Below, one piece after another: positions 54,937 through 64,000 of a DNA stretch of 64,000 bases. The notes beneath the pieces are model-generated. The model had not been told where the DNA came from. It worked only from the letters and a program-made list of their open reading frames with translations, and ran no database searches. The DNA lies in NCBI GenBank assembly GCA_949361645.1, contig OX442415.1, forward strand, positions 19,065,283 through 19,129,282, given 5' to 3'. Position 1 is the first letter of the stretch, and the number at the start of each line of letters is the position of its first letter. Source of the DNA: Spongilla lacustris. Lineage: Eukaryota > Porifera > Demospongiae > Spongillida > Spongillidae. A program made the translations under genes and the position numbers.

Positions 54937-57900
54937 TGTACGAACGTGCAGCGGGAACCGTGCGGGAACATAGGTTCCCGCCCGGGAACCACATTTTGAG
55001 CTGTATTGTAACTTTAATGGTAGAGTTATGAGCAAATAAATTATGTATATTTATAAAGGTACTAGTGCTGCTTCTAGCGCATGAAATAGGACATAATGAT
55101 ACTATAAAAACTCTGAGATTTTCAACTGCATATGAGTACTACTCGAGCGCGTAGTTGCTAATCAGTATTGAAGGTTCCCGTGCAGTTGTCCCAGTTAATT
55201 GATTTTTGTATAGCAATAATTAATGTTGTATCGTATCTGAATAAAAATTTCACTAAGAAAATGCAGGTCCTTTATCCCGAATTATAGTAAAAGTTGTAAA
55301 TGGATCCATGGAAGTTGAAATAAACAAATAAATCAAGGTAATTTTGTTCCCGCGTTTTGCTTTGTTTGTTCAATGACGTAAGTTAATTGATCTCTATAAA
55401 CATGCAGTTCATTACATGATATCCTGCTACAAAATGCTTCTAGCAACATCATCATCCATAGAGGACCCAGAATTCAGTAAGGAATTTGAACAAACAGCCA
55501 CAGAGACACCTTTCAATGTGTGCATGTATGCCGGCTTTATGTACATGTATTTGGTATATTTGTATGCAAGTGTCACTGCATGTGCCAAAATGAATTTATG
55601 AAACTGCACTTGTAATTCATTGGTTATAAGAAAAGTACTAATGTTCAGTTCCTTACAATGCATTCTGGCAGTGGGTGGCATGACAGTCAGTACCACGTTC
55701 AGACTGATGCCCGCAAATTGCAACAATGGAATTTTTGGAAATGTCAGAACATGTGACACAGTAATAGTGCGCATTGTTTCTTTTTCCTTTAGCTGAACAA
55801 ACTGAACATTTACGTCGAGCTCCTTCTTTAGACCCTACATGATCTTGATACAGAGGAAGAGACAACAGGCTTTTGAGCGGGTGGGCATTGAAAGGAACAG
55901 CACAAGGCACTGACATATTCGATGAAATTTCTCCTGACAACTCTGTGTTAGAATCACTTGATAGCCTTCGCTGTTCATTCTCAGGAACATGACCATCAAA
56001 TTCATTGAAGATAAGAGACAAAGAAAGATCATTAGCAAATTCATCAACAGTTTTAGGATTAGTGCTATGTTCAAAATTGTATGCCAACATAGCATCAATA
56101 ACAATGACACCAAACAACGTTGCAGCTAGCCTATGCCACCAGGTGTGAGTTACCCAAGCTGCTTCTATGTTGAGTAGCCCTTGTCTCATATGGTTGTGCA
56201 CATCAATTTTAGATGATGCACTGTAGTATTGCGAAACAAGCTGAGGGCGCTGCACTTCAGTAGTGACAAGAGTACCATCACTTGTATACCTGTGCTTCTT
56301 ATGAGGCTGTCCTTGTAATGTTGTGCTGCAGGTGGAAATAAAGGTTTTAATGGTTTTATCCTTCCAGCCCAAAGCAATAAGATCACAATTGTCTACCGAT
56401 GTTGTCAAACAAATATGGTCTCCTCTTTGACGATATCTAGATTGATCATTAAGATATTCCTTTGGGAACTCCCTAGAAGCTGTTTTTAGAACTCCAGTGA
56501 AAAAAAGGCCACATTTCTTGCACTCTACTGCCGTTGTGACAGACGAAAAGGCTGAATCGGCCACTAGGATTCTCCCAGTTCCGTGCCATGGCTCGCTGAT
56601 GCGAAGAGTATGTGCAGTCCCTGCTGGAAGGTGTGACCACTTTTTTTTGGATTCTGCTTCTTTCCCCTCACAGATCTCCAGCCTCAACATGATACCTACA
56701 ACACCATCAGCTAAACACTTTATCTCAGTTCCAACCCCTTTGGGCTTTCGGATGATCTTTGTAAGATGTGGAATGCCATCGATGGTTCTGTCCTGTTTCC
56801 GACTGATCCACGAAGACATTAGCTCATCTTCAACCAATATGTATGATGGATCAATAACCTGTTGACGCCTTTCATTAATAGCCACTAAAAATGGTCTTAT
56901 TGGTGACCAACGATCCATGGGGTCCATATCTCCAAATGATAGGCATCGCAGTATGAATTCAAACCTTCTAATTCCCATGCCAAAGCGTGATCCAAAAGCA
57001 GATGGCTGAAAGACTCTTCTAGTGTCACAATCTATCTCCTCCATCCAGTAACTTCGACGGTTATTTTCTCTTCCTATGCTTATCGCTAAAATAAGTCCCC
57101 AGAATCGAAAATACTCAAATTCACTGAGAGATCTTTGTTTCAAATTGTTTAGAAGAACGTTGGTTTTGCGAATCCACTCTGTAGCGTCAGACATGGGGAA
57201 CATAGCACAGAAATAATCAAGGACAGTTCTTTGTGCTACAGGGCTTGTAAAATTCCAAACCAAGCTGAATGCACTCTTTGTACCTTGGAAGTAGTCCACA
57301 CTAATTCCTTCAGTCACCACCCAGTTAGTATCATGAGGTCTTAGCAGTGCAATTTCATCATCCACGACCTCTTCATTCAAGCGCTCTAGTTCTTGTTCCT
57401 CTTCATCTTGTGATACTACTTCTTCTTCTTCTTCGCCAGATTGAGAGCTTACGCTTTCGTTATCCTCCTGCAACATAGCGCAAGAATTATCTCGCTGTAG
57501 CACCCGTGGGGAGACCGTGGAAATGTCACTGCATTCATCCCAAATCACTTGAAGTTTCCGACTCCGGCCATCACCCAAAACGTCATTCACAGTTCCATGG
57601 ACTTCTCGTTCAGATGCCCAAGGTCCAAATATGTCTCCCGCTCGTCGACACCCAAATATGACACTTGGTTTGGCTTTCACACGTTCGCCCACTTTCAGCC
57701 CTGGCGCCATTTCTTGCGGTCAATTAACGTGAAATGTTTTAACACATTGCGACAGTATAAATAGTTCCCGAGCGGGAACGTGGTTCCCGCTAGGTTCCCG
57801 CAGAAAATAAAGAAGTTGGCTCAAACAAGATATGGCTAGGTTAGTAATGGTGCAAGCTGTGTATTCGCATATAAATCGGCATAAATAATGTATTTATGTA

Positions 57901-57953
57901 AAAGATTCAACATGCGGGAACCGTGCGGGAACTAACCCTTGCGCGTTCGTACA
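54937..57953 (-). mobile_element. Apparently intact piggyBac transposon, 3.0 kb
   Basis: TTAA target duplications flank the element (54933-54936 and 57954-57957). The terminal inverted repeats begin TGTACGAACG(T/C)GC at both ends. Subterminal GCGGGAAC motifs occur several times near each end, as in piggyBac elements with internal repeats. The element carries one uninterrupted 685-codon transposase gene. The intact frame and precise ends suggest recent activity. Confidence 0.9.
55653..57710 (-). CDS. PiggyBac transposase, 685 aa, full length
   Basis: A single-exon ORF starts at ATG 57710. It has an acidic N-terminal region (SGEEEEEVVSQDEEEQELER), a DDE_Tnp_1_7 (PGBD-type) core from about residue 145, and a C-terminal Cys/His-rich domain (C635, C638, C651, C654, C666, H668 and C676, H680, C681). 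Candidate catalytic aspartates are D295 (VEDELMSSW), D385 (ILVADSAFSS) and D451 (GWKDKTIKTF), with the spacing expected for the DDD triad. Domain order and length match active piggyBac transposases. The protein cuts and inserts the element at TTAA without leaving a scar (family knowledge). No stop, frameshift or intron is present. Confidence 0.92.
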   Translation of the reverse strand: MAPGLKVGERVKAKPSVIFGCRRAGDIFGPWASEREVHGTVNDVLGDGRSRKLQVIWDECSDISTVSPRVLQRDNSCAMLQEDNESVSSQSGEEEEEVVSQDEEEQELERLNEEVVDDEIALLRPHDTNWVVTEGISVDYFQGTKSAFSLVWNFTSPVAQRTVLDYFCAMFPMSDATEWIRKTNVLLNNLKQRSLSEFEYFRFWGLILAISIGRENNRRSYWMEEIDCDTRRVFQPSAFGSRFGMGIRRFEFILRCLSFGDMDPMDRWSPIRPFLVAINERRQQVIDPSYILVEDELMSSWISRKQDRTIDGIPHLTKIIRKPKGVGTEIKCLADGVVGIMLRLEICEGKEAESKKKWSHLPAGTAHTLRISEPWHGTGRILVADSAFSSVTTAVECKKCGLFFTGVLKTASREFPKEYLNDQSRYRQRGDHICLTTSVDNCDLIALGWKDKTIKTFISTCSTTLQGQPHKKHRYTSDGTLVTTEVQRPQLVSQYYSASSKIDVHNHMRQGLLNIEAAWVTHTWWHRLAATLFGVIVIDAMLAYNFEHSTNPKTVDEFANDLSLSLIFNEFDGHVPENEQRRLSSDSNTELSGEISSNMSVPCAVPFNAHPLKSLLSLPLYQDHVGSKEGARRKCSVCSAKGKRNNAHYYCVTCSDISKNSIVAICGHQSERGTDCHATHCQNAL

Positions 57954-57957
57954 TTAA

Positions 57958-58680
57958 GCTTAATCAGCTCATCACACCTAAGAAATCCAGTGAATTATTT
58001 TAAAAACATTGCCAACAACCTGACCTCTTGTCAGGGATGGATCTGGCCTCACAGACTCCACCATGGCCTTCAACATATTCACTGTAATTGGCTCTTTACA
58101 AGTTTTGGGTTTGGCCAAAACACACCTCAGACCACTCAGTGTAGCCTGCACTGTAGACACACTACCCACAGGCTCAAGCCCAGCTACTTCATACAACCAT
58201 GACAGTGCATGCACTGCTTCCTCTACTGCAGCTTTGCTCTGCACAGACTTAGATGTTGTAGGTATAGTGCCAAATGCACTGCCAGGACAGGGAATGCAGG
58301 TACTTCATGTCTGGCCTCTGCCCAAGTCTTCCATCTCTGGTATGCTCCTAGGTATTTCTTTGTTGTGGAATCTGCCCTGCTTCTCAGAACACAGGGTCCT
58401 CCAGATTCTTCAGCAAAGGCCAGACACCTGCAGACATCACGTCTTGTTCGACTGTGTTCTTTGCGTGTGATAGAGCCTCCTTTTTCGGCACGAGAAATGC
58501 GGGACAATGCGGATTGCAGCTGCTCCTCTTCGTCTTCGTAGAAACGAAATGAATGGAACGGGAATGGGTCACACTTGGCATTGCGCACTAGCTTGGGGGC
58601 CGTCCCTTCTTGTCCAGCCTTCATCTCCTCCCGCATTTGCTGCATGGACTGAAGCATCAGGTCCATTTGCGCAGTAAGCG
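57958..58680 (-). pseudogene. Tyrosine recombinase, N-terminal part (SAM-like core-binding domain)
   Basis: Minus-strand frames read SRADSTTKKYLGAYQRWKTW, PAFPVLAVHLALYLQHLS, then after a frameshift near 58240 KAAVEEAVHALSWLYEVAGL and KEPITVNMLKAMVESV, then FTGFLRCDELIKL in a third frame. This is the core-binding domain of DIRS/Crypton-type recombinases. The frame stops exactly at the TTAA (57954-57957) where the piggyBac element entered. It continues at 54932. Confidence 0.75.
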
Positions 58681-58937
58681 TAAGGTCAGAGAAACGGCAG
58701 CGCCCTTTCCCGCATCACTCAGAGCAGCATTTTCCCCCTCGTGATCAGACATAGCTAAGTTTCCTGGTGTCGCGTGCACTGTGACCTAGACTGACTAATC
58801 TTCTCGCTCCCAAGGCTAATATACCTTACGCTGTGTGGCCAGACCCACGTGCCCCACACTTACACCATATGTAATCGGAGAGAGCATAGTTTCTGTCTAA
58901 TTCACTACGTTCAAACGACATAAACATTTATTTCCTA

Positions 58938-59690
58938 CCTGAAGCGGTTGACAGTTGGTCCTAAACTTCCTTAGGTTAAATGCACCATCTTTGAGCATCC
59001 CTTCTGACTCTGTAAATAGTTGAAAAGCTTCTTTCTCTACCTGTCACAACGTCATTGGCATAGAAGGAGTCAATCAGTTTCTGAACTAGTGCTGGATGTG
59101 AACTCTGGTACTGTTCTAGATGGTATCTGATCATTGAATTCAACAGCAATGGACTCGAGCAAACCCCAAAGACGAATCATGTAGAGCGCAGTGGTTGGAT
59201 CTTGATTTCGTCTTCATCAGTGTTGTCCACCCATAGGAAGCGATGTACACCTCGATCTCTCTCCTTTACAGATATCATCAGAGAGGACTTTTCAATATCA
59301 GCCATCAGTGCTATCTGATACGAGCGAAACTTCAATAATATGTTGAGAATCTTCTGGTCAAATTTCGGTCCAATAATTTGGCAGTCATTCAGGGATTGTT
59401 TACCCTCTTTACCTTTGCCAAAGCGTCATAGACTATGTGCATCTTGGTAATGTTTTATTCGTGCAAATAGTGGATTTGAATTGAATTGTCTTAAACGTTG
59501 GGGCCAACTTCCACAATTCCCTTCTCAATCTGTTCTTGGATTATGCGGTTGTATTATTGTAGAACAGGGTTCTGTCATAACGCCTCAGAAGTCCCTTAAG
59601 TCTCTGTTGGCTCACACAGTAGTTGTCAGGTAGTGGCTAATGGAACTGCTTCCAAGGTAATGACACCTCATACCAGCCTAACGTCCCTAA
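58938..59690 (-). pseudogene. BEL/Pao retrotransposon, RT N-terminal fragment
   Basis: Minus-strand frames show GWYEVSLPWKQFH, PLPDNYCVSQQRLKGLLRRY, IIQEQIEKGIVE, and near the lower edge FNLRKFRTNCQPLQ. These are the standard opening motifs of the BEL/Pao RT. Many frameshifts and stops are present. The fragment ends at about 58938, where the tyrosine-recombinase element begins, and the RT resumes at 53850 on the other side. Confidence 0.75.
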
Positions 59691-60600
59691 ACATGATGGT
59701 ACTAATGGTTTCTTCACAGGTTGGGAGGAAGCGAGCCCACCATGCAAGGTCTGCCCAGGCCTCTGTGTTGATCCGGATATGGTGATGGAGTCTATCAGCA
59801 GTATGGACAGGTCTAAAAGATGCGAAAATAGATGCCCAGCCGAACTACTTTGGCAGCAAATGGCAGCTTGCTGATGAACGATACGTGCCACCCCAGCCAG
59901 GACTGGACCATCTGCAGGATGTCCAGCAGCTTGTCCTGTGAAGGTGGCAGTCAGTGGGCCTCTTAATTAATCGGAGACAATCTGCAGGAAGGTGATTTAT
60001 GTAGATAGTCCTTCCAGTTTCTCAAATGCAACAGGAATCCCCAACCATTCCCAAAGTGAGAGAGTGACTTGGGCTGAGCAGGTACCCTGATCCTGTCCTG
60101 TTGCCCCCACGAGAAGGAAGTCATCCAGGTAGGACTGCAGAGATATGGTAGTTGGTAGCAATGACCCAATGAAGGGCATCGGCATAATGGTTAAACAAAA
60201 AGGGTACATATCTGACCCCAAAGGGCAGGCACGTGTCAATGTAGTACATACCATCCCAAAAATACCCAGTAGATCTCAGTCCTCCGGGCGTTGTAGAATT
60301 GGCAATCATTCTTGCCAACATACCACCCAGGATACCAGATGAGTGCTGTAGAAAGGTTTTGAGAGTCAGGCATAATCTCGTCGTCTCAACGGACAGTCTC
60401 GGAGGGGCTATTTGGGCTGGGTGATCAGGGGGTTGGCCCGATCCTTCTCCGGTCACCTCTTCCCTAATATCCTCGGGGGGAGAGTGGTTAGAATGGTTAC
60501 TGGTACTTTGGGTATGATTACCTCTGACCAGCACCATACCTTCTCCTGAATTGGGTCCTGAACCAGTTATCGGGTTCAGTTTGATGGCTGTACCCGGTGT
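59690..60600 (-). pseudogene. DIRS-type RT/RNase H fragment
   Basis: Minus-strand frames read YYIDTCLPFGVRYVPFLFNH, ADALHWVI, then in another frame LQSYLDDFLLVGATGQDQGT, WLGIPVAFEKLEGLST and, nearer 59690, ADLAWWARFLPTCEETIS. The YLDDFLL catalytic box and FEKLEG motif are typical of DIRS-type RT, and DLAWW of the following RNase H. Several frameshifts are present. The fragment ends where the BEL/Pao RT starts. Confidence 0.75.
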
Positions 60601-60920
60601 CTGTCTGGATGGATTGTTAACTGTGTACCTGTATAATGGGGAGTTAAATTAGCTTCACCCATCAACAAAGTCTTACCCTTCTTCTTGTCTCTAACATTTG
60701 TCTTTTTAGGGACAACTGTGGTAATGTTCAGAGATAGTGAGCTTGATGTAGCAGTCTTAGACTGTACAGTCTCTTTCTCTCTGGACTGTTGCTGTATTAC
60801 AGCTGCGTCTATCTCTCTCCAGTCGTCATCTGGGAAAGAAATAGCTGGATTGAAAGTCAGGTTACCAGTAATTTGGATAAGGTTTGGCTTTTGACCAGAC
60901 ATAAAGTCAACACATGACAA
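60576..60920 (-). pseudogene. ORF upstream of the DIRS RT, possible gag-side sequence or host fragment
   Basis: A 114-codon open frame with DWREIDAAVIQQQSREKE and NITTVVPKKTNVRDKKKGK, Ser/Thr and Lys rich. No family was recognised. Its position directly upstream of the RT suggests the N-terminal part of the same element, but this is only positional. Confidence 0.35.
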
Positions 60921-61043
60921 TTTTGATCAGACATTTATAGATTTTGACCAGACATGTCATTTAATGAGTACAATCAAGAAAAATAGTTGTAACATTTGCA
61001 TACACTAAACACTCTGCTAAAAAGCTATCCCAGTCATCAATAT

Positions 61044-61298
61044 TTAAAGCAGCATGGCTCGTTGGTGCATAGCAGATGAAGCATGGTCCTTCACAGTAGT
61101 TACACGGAAGTTTGTTGACTCACTAATGAACGTGCGGTTGAAGTTTCTGGTGCTAGCTAGCTGGTCTTCAAACTGTATGCACACTTTGCACTTCAAAGCA
61201 GACACATGGTCACGATCAAGGCAATCATAGGTAAGCCACAATGTCGTGGTCACCCACTTTTTTATGGTTTGTATAGTAAGACCACGCTTTTTACACAA
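61044..61298 (-). pseudogene. hAT-type zinc-finger ORF
   Basis: The frame reads IKKWVTTTLWLTYDCLDRDH, LKCKVCIQF, STNFRVTTVKDHASSAMHQR. The C-x2-C and DHASS-x2-H arrangement is the N-terminal finger of ZNF862/KIAA-type hAT transposases. The frame ends at 61044 without a catalytic region. TTTGACCAGACAT-type repeats nearby resemble those inside the 51981-52707 element. Confidence 0.55.
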
Positions 61299-62049
61299 GG
61301 GCTATCATTATCAACCGCACTAACCGCTACTCGCGCTCATTTCTCAGACATCTTTTCTGCGCATGTGCAATTCTACCCGTCAATTGTCTAAATTAGTCGG
61401 ATAATGTCCGATGACCGGACGTTATCCAAATCACTGGGTTACTTTCAATCACCTCTCTACCATAGTCCAGATTGGCAACAGTTCTTTTTTTCGCTGCTGT
61501 ACCTGTTGTTGAACCATTCTTTCTGCATGGGCAGATATAAGAGAGCAAAACTCAATTACAGGGTGAGTGGGAGCCCTAATTCACCCAAACCCAACGTGTT
61601 TCACGGAGATCAAATGATCTCTCGATCTTCAGGGGAATGGTTAAGCTTTCTTTTAACGAGTAAAAGAAAAACCACCTCGGATTCGATTCTGATATGTTGC
61701 CTATAGGCTACTGTCTATCAGTAATCGGATCAGGAAAATAAGGCGGCCCTACAGTATTGCAGGATTTTATCCTATGAATATCGTATCCAAGAGGTAGGTC
61801 CGTCAATCGATCAGACCACACCTACTCTTCAACAGGAAGCAATGATTTCCTGGGCATGCGCCTCACGGAGATTGTTTACCAGATGCGGTAAATTGCATTT
61901 TCAATGACCGAGCCGGTTGTCAGAAATTCAATCAAAAGTTCCCGCCACAAGAGTGGATAACTTTGAGATCAAGAATGAGCCATCAGTGAGTTCGGTTTAC
62001 CCCTTGTCACCTTAATTACGGTATCAATTAGCAGGATTCCACTTTACAT
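61299..62049. other. Unassigned spacer
   Basis: No gene was recognised. A TCGGATAATGTCCGATGACC imperfect inverted motif at about 61395 may be an element end. Confidence 0.35.
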
Positions 62050-62888
62050 CACTTATGGAATCATAGATATTGGAATTAATGGATTGGCAACGCTACGCGT
62101 ATTGCGTACTGACGTCACGCTATATGCTTGACACGGTTACGCCCTATTCTTGAAGTCAGGTTTCTCGTCTTTCTGGAGGTTTATGTTGGTGTCTGTTAGT
62201 TTTGATCGTCGAAAGTCCTATTCAGGTTACTGAATTGACTTCTTATCTAGTTCTTTGTGTCCAATTCTTAACCTTTTCGTTACCACATGTAAGTTATGGC
62301 GTATTAGAGTGGTTTGGGGGTTTTAGTAGCAATACGCTGTTGGTAAGAAGCAAAACAAAAGTTGCTTGTGGTGCTGTCTCATGCTACGCGTGTCGTAGGC
62401 CTGTTTTGAAGCTTAAAATAAAAACGTTTGACCTGTAGTAGTGGGCCGTAGGTCGCGGTTTTAGCATGATTATGAGGCAGTTTTGTGGGGGTTTTAGCTT
62501 CTGACAGGAACGATGTGTAGCATTGACGCTCCTATTTTCATGTTTCGCTATAAGCTTTGTGTGTCGTGAAGTGTTTAGATGGCTGGAAAGATATTTCGTC
62601 TTGGCAACATGCCAAGAAAAACGAAAGGCCTTCAACAGTCTTGTTCATCAAGAAAAAGCGAGTGGACGTCTAAAAAGAACGTCTAAACAGTGTTTTGAAA
62701 CCATCGAGCTTTATTCACCTCCTTAAAGCTTTCTTAGATCGTTCTGAAGTTTCCTGGGGCAGGGGATCTTCAAGTATATCAGCTTCAGCCATAAATTTTT
62801 ATTACGTGACTGTGTCGAGCATCGAACCAATTTTTCACGGGCGTTGCCAATCCAGTAATTCCAATATCTATGATGGAATTATCTCATA
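62050..62888. mobile_element. Element with about 40-bp inverted repeats
   Basis: Left GGAATCATAGATATTGGAAT / GGATTGGCAACGC (62055-62095) matches the complement of right GCGTTGCCAATCC / ATTCCAATATCTATGATGGA (62843-62883), with a small insertion. The interior of about 750 bp has short plus-strand ORFs without recognisable domains. Confidence 0.65.
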
Positions 62889-64000
62889 AGGATTGTAATA
62901 CAGCCTTTTCCCCAGTAGGTTTTGTGGGTAGATGGACTCGTTCTCTTTCCCTGTGTATAACAGGTTATGTGCTTGTGCCATGCCAATATGGTTGGGATAA
63001 TCTTGGTCTAAGGCTATGTGCTCCCGTAAAATTGCTGTTCCTGGTAATAATGATGTAATAGCCTTTGAGATATATTCCGATAGGCACTTATTACGGCTAA
63101 TGGCTATCTGTGGAACTGTAGGTAACAGTTTTTTGAGAAATGCCTGGCTATCTACATTCTCTTTCCAGAGCTGTTTGAGCCTTTGGTTAATTTCCCGTAT
63201 ATTATCATTATGCGGAAGCACTAAAACGGGAGTGTGCCCTATAGCTTCTCTCTGTTCTTTCGGATTAGAGATTAGCTTAGGGTTCGTTTTAGTTAGGGTG
63301 AGTTTGCAAGTCTGGGGATTAGCTGTCCCTTCTTCCCTCATGTACCTCTTGGATTAGCGATTAGGTTAGGTTCAGTGTGAGTTTGGGGGTCAAGTGGTTT
63401 AGCCACACCCTCTCTTGAGGGATAGCATCTCTGCTTTTGGGTCACTATTATGTCATTAGGTACAGGTCTTGAGAGTTTGGTTTGGTTAACTCCATTACTC
63501 TTTCCAAGTCCTTGGTCTTCATATAGAGGTGGTTCAGAGCCTCTTTGACATATTTCTTTGACATATTTCTTAATCTGGGTGATGCAGTAACCTCTATTAA
63601 TCAGGGCAGCAATATGCTTTCTGACCTGATCCCAGAAGTATACATTGGAGGAATTGGTTCTACAGAACCTATGTATCTCACCAACTATGACCACTTTACG
63701 TGTCCCTTCTGGATGGTAAGAGGATGCGTGAACATAGGTTCTCGAATTGGTAGGCTTCACATGGGTTTTGTAGTCTTGTAGTGCCTTCCCTGAATTTAGG
63801 ACCTTTGAACACGGTAACATCAAAGAAGGTAGTTTCTAGACTGGATTTTTCATAAGTGACTTTAATCAAACTGTGTGTTTGATTACACTTTTGTACCCAT
63901 TTGTCTAGTTCTTCCTCTTAGCTATTCCATATAAGGAATATGTCATCAATGAACCTGTACCAGGCTATGATGCATTTCTCATCTACATAGCTGTGCCAGA
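62868..64000 (-). pseudogene. Penelope-like element RT, C-terminal half, cut by the window end
   Basis: Near 63990-63840 the frame reads IIAWYRFIDDIFLIW and, after it, EKSSLETTFFDVTV; F-[IA]-DD is the RT catalytic box of Penelope-like elements. The 63338-63823 frame has THVKPTNSRTYVHASSYHPE and RKHIAALINRGYCITQIKKY. The 62868-63341 frame has VLPHNDNIREINQRLKQLWK and PQIAISRNKCLSEYISKAI. These follow in the order expected for the region downstream of the RT palm. Stops and frameshifts separate the frames. No GIY-YIG endonuclease is seen before the element ends against the inverted repeat at 62843-62888. Confidence 0.65.

Larger units (their letters stand above)
53860..58937 (-). mobile_element. 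Tyrosine-recombinase element with direct repeats, inserted in BEL/Pao
   Basis: This segment lies between the two halves of the BEL/Pao copy. It has direct repeats of about 180 bp at 54177-54358 and 58755-58937 (shared GCACTGTGACCTAGACTGAC and TACGTTCAAACGACATAAAC) plus a second repeated motif (GTAGCGTC-GCTGTG) near 53855 and 54425. Between them runs a tyrosine recombinase gene on the minus strand. The split direct repeats suggest an Ngaro- or DIRS-like element that has lost its RT. The exact outer ends are uncertain by some tens of bases. Confidence 0.6.

Noticed and set aside
56497..56865. 122-aa plus-strand ORF
   Set aside because: It is an antisense shadow of the piggyBac transposase.

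Overview
This is a metazoan nuclear window with spliced genes (GT-AG introns and one GC-AG intron), no operons, very dense satellite and transposon content, and no rRNA or tRNA gene that I can see. A marine invertebrate, most likely a sponge, fits best. The reasons are a retroelement family I associate with sponge genomes (28.1-28.9 kb), frequent RING, THAP and vWA-type genes, and tandem repeats saturated with TACATGTA. The taxon is inference, not proof.

Layout. 1-9 kb is repeat-rich DNA (TACATGTA arrays, long near-perfect palindromes, 43-bp and 34-bp minisatellites) and is probably the last visible intron of the next gene. 9.0-18.6 kb, minus strand, is a conserved housekeeping gene, GPKOW (G-patch and KOW protein linked to the spliceosome). 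I assembled eight phase-consistent exons covering the N-terminus, G-patch and first KOW motif. Its introns hold nearly all the large minisatellites, including the 79-copy 30-bp array at 9.3-11.7 kb that makes spectacular but false ORFs. Several arrays start at, or contain a copy of, a splice site. 18.6-30 kb holds foldback elements, a broken RING/zinc-finger gene with a minisatellite in it, hAT-like ends with poly-C/G runs, and a decayed retroelement C-terminus. 30.0-39.6 kb, plus strand, is a second complete host-type gene: a secreted/membrane vWA protein of the VWA7 type, nine exons, 915 aa, with signal peptide, N-terminal His-rich domain, vWA domain, Ig/CARDB-like tail, a set of duplicated 14-codon exons, one transmembrane helix and a short tail.

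39.6-52.7 kb holds a Kolobok-type element (TTAA duplication, matching ends, THAP exons), a pseudogene of a cadherin-like transmembrane protein, a pogo-type MITE, two exons of a possible death-domain protein, and two hAT remnants. 52.7-60.9 kb is a nest: a BEL/Pao retrotransposon (minus) is split by a tyrosine-recombinase element with direct repeats, whose recombinase frame is itself split by an intact 3.0-kb piggyBac element with its own TTAA duplication and a full 685-aa transposase. A DIRS-type RT/RNase H fragment lies upstream. 61-64 kb holds a hAT-type zinc-finger ORF, a long-TIR element and a Penelope-like RT running off the window end.

The most notable observations are the splice-site-anchored minisatellites of GPKOW, the duplicated small exons before the transmembrane exon of the vWA gene, and the three-level transposon nest with an apparently intact piggyBac transposase.
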